A stretch of DNA of 64,000 nt from Hyphomicrobium_A sp963812795 (GTDB lineage: Bacteria; Pseudomonadota; Alphaproteobacteria; Rhizobiales; Hyphomicrobiaceae), in the NCBI GenBank assembly GCA_963812795.1, contig CAWEWG010000007.1:682001-746000 (forward strand), read 5' to 3'. The stretch's first letter is position 1. Every line of letters starts with the position of its first letter. The notes under the pieces are model-generated. The model saw nothing but the letters and a program-made list of their open reading frames with translations, did not search any database and had not been told where the DNA came from. Below, in pieces: positions 44,882 to 53,922 of this stretch. Both the position numbers and the translations under genes were made by a program.

Positions 44882-46126
44882 CTCCGGAGAGTTGGCGATC
44901 GATTGCCGTCGAGCCATCCGAGTGCGCCGCGGGCAGCCAAGGCGCCGGTCGCCAGGCAGGCCTGCAGCAGATAGCCACCTGTCGGCGCTTCCCAATCGAG
45001 CATCTCGCCGGCGACGAAGACGCCGGGCAGGCGACGCAGCATGAGATGCGCATCGACGGCATCCCACGCGACGCCGCCGGCCGTCGAGATGGCGGTTTCA
45101 ATGGGGGCAACGCCGGTGAGCCGCAGCGGCACCGATTTGACGAGGGCGGCGAGCGCCATAGGGTTCAAGCTCGGAGAGGCCCGCGTGCGCCGCCTCGTGC
45201 AGGAGCCCGATCTCGACAGGCGCTAGGTTCGCCGCCTTGCGCAGGAACGTCGACAGAGATTGCTTGCCGCGCGGCCGCGCGAGGCGCGCCGCCAGATCAG
45301 CCAGCGATACGTCGGGGCGCAGGTCGATGCTCATCTCCGCCGTTCCCGCGCTGGCGATCGCCTCCCGCAGCCGTGCCGAGAGCGCGTACACCGCCCCGCC
45401 CTCGATGCCCCGTGCCGTGACCAGCGCCTCGCCGCGAACGCCGGCGCCGCCGATCGACACCGCGACGCGCTTGAGCGGCTGGCCCTCGAAGCGGCGGCGG
45501 AACGCGTCCGACCAATCGACGAGAAAGCCGCAGTTGGACGGCACCAGCGGCGACACGGCGACACCCTTCTCAGCGAGAAGCTCCGCCCAATCGCCGGTCG
45601 AGCCAAGGCGCGGCCAGCTCGCGCCGCCGAGCGCCAGCACGGTCGCGTCGGCGGCCACGATTTCCTCCTTGCCGGGCGCCTCGAAGACCAGTCGCCCTTC
45701 ATCGTCCCAACCGAGCCAACGCCGGCGGGTGCGGAACTCGACGCCCATGTCCGCCAGCCGGCCGAGCCAGGCGCGCAGCAGCGGGGAAGCCTTCATGGCG
45801 ACGGGAAACACGCGCCCGCTGGAGCCGACGTAGGTCGCTTGGCCGAGGGCTTCGCCCCAGACGCGCACCGCGTCCGGCGGCAGCGCCTCGATTGCTGGCC
45901 GCAGCTTGTCCTCGGCTGGGCCATAGCGCTGAAGGAAGCGCGCCAGCTCCTCGCTATGGGTGAGATTGAGCCCGCCGCGCCCGGCAAGCAGGAACTTTCT
46001 CCCGAGCGAGGGCATGCGGTCGTAGACGGTAACCGTGGCACCGCCGGCAGCCAGAACCTCGGCCGCCATCAGTCCGGCAGGCCCGCCGCCGATCACGGCG
46101 ACGGTGCAACTCGTGCTATTCCTCAC
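44878..46126 (-). CDS. BaiN/HI0933-type flavoprotein (one frameshift)
   Basis: About 416 residues when the indel near 45165 is corrected. FAD-binding Rossmann loop VAVIGGGPAGLMAAEVLAAG, the family motif GRKFLLAGRGGLNLTHSE, then ATVLALGGASWPRLGSTGDW, and the C-terminal FAD contact GGVAWDAVDAHLMLRRLPGV plus VAGEMLDWEAPTGGYLLQAC. Members are NAD(P)/FAD-dependent oxidoreductases (TIGR03862-like branch) of unclear substrate. Convergent with the lipoprotein gene. Confidence 0.88.
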
Positions 46127-46289
46127 CGGCGGGCTCCGCTAACACGTTGACGGTGCCCCGCCTAAACCGCGGCGGCATTTCTCACAACGCCGTCTGGCAA
46201 CCGGTTAACCGCAAGGAATGGCTTTCCCGCTCTAGGCGGCGGCCAGCCACTGTTATAATGTTCCAGTTCGACCGCTGAGGATTTCCGAT

Positions 46290-47660
46290 TTGTCGCTGCG
46301 AAACCGGCTACTTGTTTCGATCCTTGCCACTCTGCTGCTGAGCCTCGTTGCCGGCGGCACCTTCACCTATTGGCATGCCGTGGCAAAGATCGAGACCGAG
46401 ATGCAGGCGGCGATGGCCGTCGGCAGCCGCATCGCGCGCAACGCCGTCGACGACTGGGAGGAATCGACCGATCCGGCGCGCCGGCTGGCTCTGCTGGTGG
46501 CCGACTTCGAGGGCGACCGCCACTTGCGCGCCTCGCTCGTCGGCCCCGACGGCAAGGTTCTGCTGGCCTCGAAGGTCGCCCGATCCGACGATCAGGCTCC
46601 GGGCTGGTTCGTCAATCTGCTCGCCGCACCACCGAAGAAAGTGGAAATGGACCTGCCGGAGGTATTCGACAAGTACGGCACGGTGGTGCTGCAGAGCGAT
46701 CCGCGCAACGAGGTGGCCGAGGTCTGGGGCGATGTCTGGCTGACGCTGACGCGTGCTGACGATCTTCTGCGCGCTGGTGCTCGCCTTCATCTACTGGACC
46801 CTCGCCAGCACCATTCGTCCGCTGCAAAACTTGACTGACCGCGTTCGCCCGGGTCGGCGATGGCGACTACCGCGAGCGCGTACAGGAAAAGGGCCCGCTG
46901 GAGCTCGTCAGCCTCTATCAGGGCTTCAACCAGATGGTGGAGCGTCTGGCGCGCTCGGAAGCGCAGAACAAGCGCCTGCAGGAGCAGCTCACGACCGTGC
47001 AGGACGAGGAGCGGGCCGACCTAGCCCGCGATCTGCACGACGAGATCGGGCCTTTGCTGTTTGCCGCGGACGTCGATGCGGTGGCCATCGAGCAGCTCGT
47101 CAAGGCGGGCGAGTACGGAGCCATCACGCACCGCGTCGGCATCATCCGCGAAGCCATCGGCCGCATGCAGCGGCATGTGCGCGACATCCTCGGCCGCCTG
47201 CGCTCGGCCATGCTGCTCGACGTCGGGCTGGCGCACGCCATCGACAACCTCGTCGCGTTCTGGCGCGTGCACCGGGCCAACCTCAACTTCAAGGTCGACG
47301 TGCCGGAGGAAAGCTTCGGCGAGCTGATCGACGGCACCATCTACCGCATCGTTCAGGAGAGCCTGAGCAACGCCGTTCGGCACGGCAATCCGAGCCTCAT
47401 CAGCATCGAGGTGAAGGAAAACGCCGATGCATCGATCGATGTTCGGGTCGATCGACGACGGCTGCGGGCTCAAGCCCGGCGGGCGTTCCGGGGGGCTCGG
47501 CATCGTCGGCATGCAGGAGCGTGTCGGAACGCTCGGCGGCAGCCTCGAGGTCGCCAACCGGACCGATGGCGCCGGTGTGATCGTCTCGGCGCGCCTTCCG
47601 GCGCGGGGCACCCATCCATCCAAACGCAGTTACAAAACGCACGAGGCAACGCTGCAATGA
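46290..47660 (+). CDS. NarX/UhpB-type sensor histidine kinase (three frameshifts)
   Basis: About 456 residues. N-terminal membrane helix (LLVSILATLLLSLVAGGTFT), a periplasmic domain to about residue 155, a second helix (TIFCALVLAFIYWTLASTIR), a HAMP-like linker, then the HisKA_3 dimerisation helix with the phospho-His in ERADLARDLHDEIGPLLFAA. An HATPase_c domain follows, with YRIVQESLSNAVRHGNPSLI and DDGCGLKPGGRSGGLGIVGM. Indels near 46759, 46850 and 47440 split it. The stop overlaps the response-regulator ATG. Confidence 0.88.
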
Positions 47661-48269
47661 AGATACTGCTGGTCGACGATCACATCGTCGTTCGCGAGGG
47701 CGTTCGCCGCCTGCTGTCGGGCATGAGCGGGGCGGAGCTGCACGAGGCTTCGACCGGCGAAGAGGCGCTGGCCATGTTCCGCGACATCCGCCCCGAGCTG
47801 GTGCTGCTCGACCTGAACCTGACCGGCATCGGCGGCCTGGAGCTGCTTGCGGCGGCTGCTGAGCGAGGATGAGAAGGTGCGTGTCGTCGTGTTCAGCATG
47901 CACGCCGAGCCGATCTATGCCGCTCGCGCGCTGCGCCTCGGCGCACGCGGCTACGTGAGCAAGAGCGCCGGCGCCGACGAGCTCGTCACGGCGGTCAAGA
48001 AGGTCGCCGAGGGCGGCCGCTACGTCGAGCGCGAGATCGCCGGCGAGCTGGCTTTCACGCAGCTCTCGGCCGAGGATCCGCTGCAGCAGCTCACCATGCG
48101 CGAGATCGAGATCCTGCGCCTGCTCGGCGAGGGCAACAGCCTCACCGAGATCGCCCAGACGATCGGCGTCGCCTACAAGACGGTCGCCAACACCTGCAGC
48201 ATCATCAAGAGCAAGCTGGGCGTGGAGCGCACCGCCGACCTGATCCGCGTCTCCATGGAGATGAAGTAG
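47657..48269 (+). CDS. NarL/FixJ-type response regulator (one frameshift)
   Basis: About 204 residues. Receiver: KILLVDDHIVVREGVRRLLS, phospho-Asp in LVLLDLNLTG, then after an indel near 47860 VRVVVFSMHAEPIYAARALR and GYVSKSAGADELV. The C-terminal LuxR helix-turn-helix is LTMREIEILRLLGEGNSLTE followed by YKTVANTCSIIKSKLGVERT. Partner of the upstream kinase (ATGA overlap). The terminator at 48403 closes the operon. Target genes unknown; the methylamine cluster begins just downstream on the other strand. Confidence 0.9.
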
Positions 48270-48402
48270 CCGCGAGGACAAGGCGGCGCTTGCCGCGCCC
48301 CTGCGGCGACAGCGCGCAGCGGAAAATTTGCTGAACCGATCGGGAAATTTGCCCTAGGCGCGCCGCGAGGCGGCCCGCTAACGTCTTCCCGCCGCGCACT
48401 TC

Positions 48403-48455
48403 GCGGAAGGAAGTCGTCTGCTCACGGGCATCCGACGTCCTTCCGCAATTTTTTT
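48403..48455 (+). terminator. Rho-independent terminator of two-component operon
   Basis: Stem arms GCGGAAGGAAGTCG and CGACGTCCTTCCGC (one A-G mismatch), followed by AATTTTTTT. It lies between the response-regulator stop (48269) and the convergent gmaS stop (48470). Confidence 0.85.
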
Positions 48456-48469
48456 GCGCGCTTTCCGGC

Positions 48470-49777
48470 TCAGACGTCGAGGGTGTTGTCGAGCTCCCAC
48501 TGCGTGAAGTGGGAGGCGTAGGAGTTCCACTCGGCCTGCTTGAGCTTCAGGTAGGCGCTGGAGAACTCGGTCCCGAGCGCCTCCTTGAGCTCCGTGTCCT
48601 TGTCGAAGTTGCGCAGCGCATCGAGCAGGTTGAGCGGCAGCTTCGGCGCGTCCGTCACCGTATGCCCGAGCTGGTACATGTCGATGTCGTAGCGGCGCCC
48701 CGGGTGCGCCTTGTGGGCGATGCCGCCGAGACCCGCGGCGATGATGGCGGCCTGCAGCAGGTAGGGGTTGGCGGCGCCGTCCGGCAGGCGCAGCTCGAAG
48801 CGGCCCTTGCCCGGCACGCGCACCATGTGCGTGCGGTTGTTGCCGGTCCAGGTCACCGTGTTCGGCGACCAGGTGGCGCCCGACAGCGTGCGCGGCGCGT
48901 TGATGCGCTTGTAGGAGTTCACCGTCGGGTTGGTGATGGCGGCGAGCGCCTCGGCGTGGCGCATGATGCCGCCGAGGAAGTTGTAGCCCTGCTGCGACAG
49001 GCCCATCTCGTCGGTGGCGTCGAGGAACATGTTGGTCGTGCCGGCCTTGTCCCACACCGAGATGTGCACGTGGCAGCCGTTGCCGGTGAGGCCGGGGAAG
49101 GGCTTGGGCATGAAGGTCGCGCGCAGGCCGTGCTTCTCGGCGATCGACTTGGCCATGAACTTGAAGAACGAGTGGCGGTCGGCGGTGACGAGCGCGTCGT
49201 CGAAGTTCCAGTTCATCTCGAACTGGCCGTTGGCGTCCTCGTGGTCGTTCTGGTACGGGCCCCAGCCCAGCTCCAGCATGTAGTCGCAGATCTCGCTGAT
49301 GACGTCGTAGCGGCGCATCAGCGCCTGCTGGTCGTAGCAGGGCTTGGCCGCGTTATCCTTGGGGTCGGAGATCGCCGAGCCGTCCGGGCAGGTGAGGAAG
49401 TACTCGCACTCGACGCCGGTCTTGACGTAGAGGCCCTGGTCCTTGGCGCGTGCCATGACGTTCTTGAGGACGACGCGCGGCGCCTGCGCGACGTGCTTGT
49501 CCTCCATGACGCAATCGGCGGCGACCCAGGCGACCTCCTTCTTCCACGGCAGCTGGATGAGCGCCGCAGGGTCGGGCATGCCGAACAGGTCGGGATGCGC
49601 CGGCGTCATGTCGAGCTAGGTGGCGAAGCCCGCGAACCCGGCGCCGTCCTTCTGCATGTCGGCGATCGCCGCGGCCGGGACCAGCTTGGCGCGCTGGCCG
49701 CCGAACAGGTCGGTGTAGGAAATCATGAAGTAGCGGATGCCGCGCTCTTTCGCGACGCTTGCCAGATCTTGAGTCAT
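48470..49777 (-). CDS. gmaS: gamma-glutamylmethylamide synthetase, interrupted by in-frame TAG
   Basis: Glutamine-synthetase fold enzyme that joins glutamate and methylamine using ATP. 435 codons from MTQDLASVAKERGIRYFMIS through FGGQRAKLVPAAAIADMQKD, GAGFAGFAT, then TAG at 49617-49619, then LDMTPAHPDLFGMPDPAALI to the end. The codon aligns with a conserved Trp (ATWLD), so TGG has become TAG. Active-site regions remain: VKTGVECEYFL, GNGCHVHISVWD, NPTVNSYKRINAPRTLSGAT and RVPGKGRFELRLPDGAANPY. Lies 33 bases downstream of mgsC. Either a sequencing error or a real nonsense mutation. Confidence 0.9.
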
Positions 49778-49810
49778 CGACGGTTCCCGGCCCTTGGCTG
49801 TGTTACTCGG

Positions 49811-51164
49811 TTACTTGTTGCTGTCCCTGGAGGAGCGCTGCGTCTCCCACCCGGGGATCCAGCTCGTACCGGCGAGAGGAACGCGCGCCATGGCGGCCGC
49901 CTCGATGGTGAGCGCGCACAGATCCTCCGGCTCGAGATTGTGGACGTGATTGTGCCCGCAGGCGCGCGCGATCGTCTGCGCCTCCAGCGTCATCACCTTG
50001 AGGTAGTTGGCGAGGCGGCGCCCGGCGAGCACCGGATCGAGGCGGCTCGCCAACTGCGGGTCCTGCGTCGTGATGCCGGCCGGATCGCGTCCCTCGTGCC
50101 AGTCGTCATAGGCGCCGGCCGTGGTGTCCGAGCTTCTGGTATTCGCTCTCGAGCGCCGGGTCGTTGTCGCCGAGAGCGACGAGCGCCGCCGAGCCGATCG
50201 ACACGGCGTCGGCGCCGAGCGCCAGGGCCTTGGCGACGTCGGCGCCGTTGCGGATGCCGCCGGAGACGATGAGCTGCACCTTGCGGTGCATGCCGAGATC
50301 CTGCAGCGCCTGCACGGCCGGACGGATGCAGGCGAGCGTCGGCTGGCCGACGTGCTCGATGAACACTTCCTGCGTCGCCGCCGTGCCGCCCTGCATGCCG
50401 TCGACGACGACGACGTCGGCGCCGGCCTTCACGGCGAGGGCGACGTCATAGTAGGGGCGAGCGCCGCCGACCTTGATGTAGATCGGCTTCTCCCAGTCGG
50501 TGATCTCGCGCAGCTCGATGATCTTGATTTCGAGATCGTCGGGGCCGGTCCAGTCGGGATGGCGGCAGGCCGAGCGCTGGTCGATGCCCTTCGGCAGCGT
50601 GCGCATCTCGGCGACGCGGTCGGAGATCTTCTGGCCGAGCAGCATGCCGCCGCCGCCGGGCTTGGCGCCCTGGCCGACGACGACCTCGATGGCGTCCGCC
50701 TTGCGCAGGTCGTCCGGGTTCATGCCGTAGCGCGAGGGCAGGTACTGATAGACCAGCGTCTGCGACTGCCCGCGCTCCTCCGGCGTCATGCCGCCGTCGC
50801 CGGTGGTCGTCGAGGTGCCGGCCAGCGTGGCGCCGCGGCCGAGCGCTTCCTTGGCGTTGGCCGACAGCGAGCCGAAGCTCATGCCGGCGACGGTGATGGG
50901 GATCTTCAGCTCGATCGGCTTCTTCGCATAGCGCGTGCCGAGCGTGACGGCGGTGGAGCAGCGCTCGCGGTAGCCTTCGAGCGGGTAGCGCGACATGGAG
51001 GCGCCGAGGAACAGCAGGTCGTCGAAGTGCGGGACCTTGCGCTTGGCGCCGCCGCCGCGGATGTCGTAGATGCCGGTCGTCGCGGCGCGGCGGATCTCGG
51101 AAAGCGTGTAGTCATCGAAAACGGCGGACTTGCGCGGCGTCGTCGGCGGGTTGTGATACGTCAT
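49811..51164 (-). CDS. mgsC: N-methylglutamate synthase subunit C (one frameshift)
   Basis: About 450 residues. The FMN-binding glutamate-synthase domain, homologous to the GltB synthase core and to GlxD: PITVAGMSFGSLSANAKEAL, GRGATLAGTSTTTGDGGMTP, KPGGGGMLLGQKISDRVAEM, DVVVVDGMQGGTAATQEVFI and LIVSGGIRNGADVAKALALG. After ESEYQKLG an extra base near 50135 shifts the frame; the true tail continues AGAYDDWHEGRDPAGITTQD to NVHNLEPEDL-type sequence and ends RSSRDSNK. Converts gamma-glutamylmethylamide-derived methylamine into N-methylglutamate. Start overlaps the mgsB stop (TGATG). Confidence 0.9.
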
Positions 51165-51850
51165 CAGTAGGCGTCCGCGTTGTCGATGTTGAAGTTGTAG
51201 AGCTTGCGCGCCGAGCCGTAGCGGCGGAATTCCTTCGGCTTGACGCCGTTGAGCCCCGCCTTTTTCAACAGGCCCTCGACGGCCTCGATGTGCTCGGGGC
51301 GCATTTCCTTCTCGATGCAGTCGGCGCCGAGGCTCTTCACCGAGCCGCGCACGAACAGCTTGGCCTCGTAGATCGAATCGCCGAGCGCGTCGCCGGCGTC
51401 GCCGAGCACGACGAGGTTGCCGGTCTGCGCCATGAAGGCGGACATGTGGCCGATGTTGCCTTTGACGACGATGTCGATGCCCTTCATCGAGATGCCGCAG
51501 CGCGAGGAGGCGTTGCCCTCGACCACGAGAATGCCGCCGCGGCCGGTGGCGCCGGCGTACTGGCTGACATCGCCTTTGACGACGACCTTGCCGGACATCA
51601 TGTTCTCGGCGGCGCCGGGCCCGGCGGAGCCGTGCACGACGATCGTCGCCTGCTTGTTCATGCCGGCGCAGTAATAGCCGACCGGCCCCTTCACCTCGAT
51701 GTTGAGCGGCGCGTCGACGCCGACGGCGACGGCGTGCTGGCCCTTAGGGTTGAGCACTTCCCACTGCGTTTCGTTGGTGCCGGTCGTCTGCGTGTGCAGC
51801 AGCTGGTTGAGCTCGCGGAGCGAGGTCGTGGCGAGGTCGATGGTCCGCAT
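51164..51850 (-). CDS. mgsB: N-methylglutamate synthase subunit B
   Basis: 228 residues. A right-handed beta-helix of the GltB C-terminal (GXGXG) type, homologous to GlxC. Repeated strand motifs: GPVGYYCAGMNKQATIVVHG, GKVVVKGDVSQYAGATGRGG, IVVKGNIGHMSAFMAQTGNL and VVLGDAGDALGDSIYEAKLF. It bridges the amidotransferase (MgsA) and FMN (MgsC) subunits and probably shapes the ammonia/methylamine tunnel. Four bases separate it from mgsA, and its stop overlaps mgsC. Intact. Confidence 0.93.
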   Translation of the reverse strand: MRTIDLATTSLRELNQLLHTQTTGTNETQWEVLNPKGQHAVAVGVDAPLNIEVKGPVGYYCAGMNKQATIVVHGSAGPGAAENMMSGKVVVKGDVSQYAGATGRGGILVVEGNASSRCGISMKGIDIVVKGNIGHMSAFMAQTGNLVVLGDAGDALGDSIYEAKLFVRGSVKSLGADCIEKEMRPEHIEAVEGLLKKAGLNGVKPKEFRRYGSARKLYNFNIDNADAY

Positions 51851-51854
51851 TCGC

Positions 51855-52751
51855 TCACCGCTCCCAGAAGTAGACGGTTGCGGGCTCCGGCTCCCAAATG
51901 CGCGCATTGTCGACGCCGGGCAGGCCGGCGAGAGCGCGATATTCGGATCCGAAGGCGACGTACTGGTCGGTCTCGGCCATGACGGCGGGCTTGCAGGCGA
52001 TCGGGTCGCGCACCACGGCAAAGCCGTTCTTGGTGCCGACGACGAAGGTGAAGAAGCCGTCGAGATCGTCGAGGCTCTTCTGCAGGGCTTCGCCGAGGTT
52101 CATGCCCTGGTTCATGCGCCAGGTGATGTAGGCGGCGGCGACCTCGGTATCGTTCTCGGTCTCGAAGGTCATGCCGTCGTGCATCAGGTCGCGGCGCAGG
52201 TTGTGGTGGTTCGACAGCGAGCCGTTGTGCACGAGGCACTGGTCGGGTCCGGTGGAGAAGGGATGCGCGCCCATGGTGGTGACGGCGCTCTCGGTCGCCA
52301 TGCGGGTGTGGCCGATCGAATGCGAGCCCTGCATCTTGCTGAGGTCGAAGCGGCCGGCGACCTTCGTCGGGTAGCCGACCTCCTTGTAGATCTCGATGAC
52401 TTCGCCGCTGCTCATGATGCGCAGCTCCGGATGACCGGTGCGCAGCGCTTCGCGCGCCGCCGAAGACTTGTCGGCCGGCACGGTGAGGACGCCATGCGTC
52501 GACTTGCGCTCGAGGCTGACGTCGCTGCCGATGGCCTTGGAGATCGCCGCCGTCAGGCCGGCGAAGCCACGGTCGGGGTCGGGCGACTGCAGCGTGATCT
52601 TGGCCTTGCCCTTGTGGGCGGGTCCGTAGACGGCGAAACCCGCCGAATCCGGCCCGCGCTCGCACATGGTCGAGAGCATGGTTGACGTGAGCTCACCGAG
52701 CCTGGGCTCGAGCTTGGCGTCCTTGAAGAACAAGCCGACAATGCCGCACAT
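51855..52751 (-). CDS. mgsA: N-methylglutamate synthase subunit A (class II amidotransferase)
   Basis: 298 residues. N-terminal nucleophile Cys2 in MCGIVGLFFKDAKLEP, exposed after Met removal. Further Ntn-type motifs: MCERGPDSAGFAVYGP, SIGHTRMATESAVTTMGAHP, CLVHNGSLSNHHNLRRDL and FETENDTEVAAAYITWRM. Homologous to GlxB and the amidotransferase domain of glutamate synthase. It releases the amine from gamma-glutamylmethylamide. First gene of mgsABC-gmaS; a candidate operator lies 82 bases upstream. Confidence 0.93.
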   Translation of the reverse strand: MCGIVGLFFKDAKLEPRLGELTSTMLSTMCERGPDSAGFAVYGPAHKGKAKITLQSPDPDRGFAGLTAAISKAIGSDVSLERKSTHGVLTVPADKSSAAREALRTGHPELRIMSSGEVIEIYKEVGYPTKVAGRFDLSKMQGSHSIGHTRMATESAVTTMGAHPFSTGPDQCLVHNGSLSNHHNLRRDLMHDGMTFETENDTEVAAAYITWRMNQGMNLGEALQKSLDDLDGFFTFVVGTKNGFAVVRDPIACKPAVMAETDQYVAFGSEYRALAGLPGVDNARIWEPEPATVYFWER

Positions 52752-52828
52752 TTCCTACGGTCCCCACATGCTTATGGCGCCTGCAAAACTTAGCAGGCGC
52801 CTCGCACCGAGTTCAACTGGTGTGAATA

Positions 52829-53122
52829 CTATTTTCCCTGGAGGCAACTTTCTGGCCGATAGCGCCACTCCTCGTATCGGATGCGCGCGATCCGGTAGGC
52901 GTCCGGGATCGACAGAGCCCAAACGAACAGGCCGCCGGCCGAGCGCCCGATGAAGGAGGTGTCCGGCGTGGTCGTGTGCCAGCACAGCAGCGCCAGCAGC
53001 AGCGAGAAGAAGGCAAAGCCGAAACCGCGTTGCGGCGCGCCGATGGCGACGTGCCCGGCGCCCGGGGCGATGATGGCGAGGGCGAGAACGATGTAGGGGT
53101 TGAGGGGCCGCTTGCCGCTCAT
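52829..53122 (-). CDS. small membrane protein between mgsA and the permease
   Basis: 97 residues from MSGKRPLNPYIVLALAIIAP. Three or so hydrophobic segments (IVLALAIIAPGAGHVAIGAP, FGFAFFSLLLALLCWHTT, SAGGLFVWALSIPDAYRIAR), which resembles short membrane proteins of DUF6677/TM2-like style, but no family is asserted. Its ATG overlaps the stop of the preceding gene (ATGA). The stop is close to the candidate mgsA operator. Probably part of the methylamine cluster. Confidence 0.6.
   Translation of the reverse strand: MSGKRPLNPYIVLALAIIAPGAGHVAIGAPQRGFGFAFFSLLLALLCWHTTTPDTSFIGRSAGGLFVWALSIPDAYRIARIRYEEWRYRPESCLQGK
52833..52847 (-). promoter_or_regulatory. candidate operator upstream of mgsA
   Basis: TTTCCCTGGAGGCAA, an imperfect inverted repeat of the form TTnCCY-N3-AGGnAA, also found at 56236-56248 and 62466-62480. 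It lies within the 3' end of the upstream gene, about 82 bases before the mgsA ATG. Confidence 0.45.
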
Positions 53123-53810
53123 GCCGCGCGCGCCTTGGCGCGTAGGCGCCGGTGATGGCGCGGATGGCCTGCAGGTGATCGAGCACGCGCGGCGAGATCG
53201 CGTTGCGGCACGGCAGGCGTTCTCGAACACCGACTGGCGCAGCAGCAGATGATCGCCGCGCTTGCCTTCGCCGGCCTGGCGGATGATGCGCAGCCCGCGC
53301 CGCGTGACCGCGACCTCTTTGATGCGCGGGTCGGCGAGGACGTCGCTCAAGGTGACGCGCAGACTCATCGAGCAGGCGTTCGGCGCCGGCATCGCCGCGG
53401 ATCAGCACCTCGGCGGGGAAGCCCATGGGCGTCTCGAGGCGGTGCTCGAAGCGCGAGGTGAGCGAATAGAACTCGGTGCCGGCCGGGCGCACGAGGATGG
53501 CGAAGCCGGGCAGATCGGGGTTCTGATCGAGCAGCGTCGCCGACATCCATAGCTGCGGCAGCCGGCGGATGGTCAGCGTATCGCATAGAAGATCGACGCG
53601 GACCGCGCGGCCTTGATGGCGGCCGGTGAGACGCGGGAAATCGTCGGCGCCATGGGCGAGCACGGCGCTATCCAGCGCGCTGACGCAGCGGTCGAGTACG
53701 CCGCGGCGCGCCGCCTTGGCGGCGCGATGGTCGCGCATGCCGACATAGGTGACGGCGGCGATGGAGCCGACAGCGAGGAGAAGCGAGATGGACATCGGTC
53801 GATCGCTCAC
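53119..53810 (-). CDS. hypothetical membrane-anchored protein (several indels)
   Basis: About 230 residues spread over three frames, with indels near 53365, 53205 and 53145. N-terminal membrane helix (ISLLLAVGSIAAVTYVGMRD), then GRHQGRAVRVDLLCDTLTIR, LPGFAILVRPAGTEFYSLTS, SLRVTLSDVLADPRIKEVAV and TRRGLRIIRQAGEGKRGDHL. A single soluble domain outside or inside the membrane is likely. No family recognised. The 3' end overlaps the next ATG; it is 112 bases downstream of the permease. Confidence 0.5.
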
Positions 53811-53922
53811 GCGCTACTTCGAGGTTTCACGGTAGTGGTGGCGATCCCCGCAGAGCCAGCCGGGGATCGCCGGGGAGGTGCCGCGGGCGTTGAGGAGCCC
53901 GCGGCACAACGCTGTTGTGGCG

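Noticed and set aside
46254..46259. TATAAT as sigma-70 promoter of the histidine kinase
   Set aside because: The -10 hexamer is perfect but no acceptable -35 box lies at the right distance.
49617..49619. TAG in gmaS read as pyrrolysine
   Set aside because: Pyrrolysine occurs in methylamine methyltransferases, not in GmaS. The codon aligns with a conserved Trp, and no pyl genes are seen.
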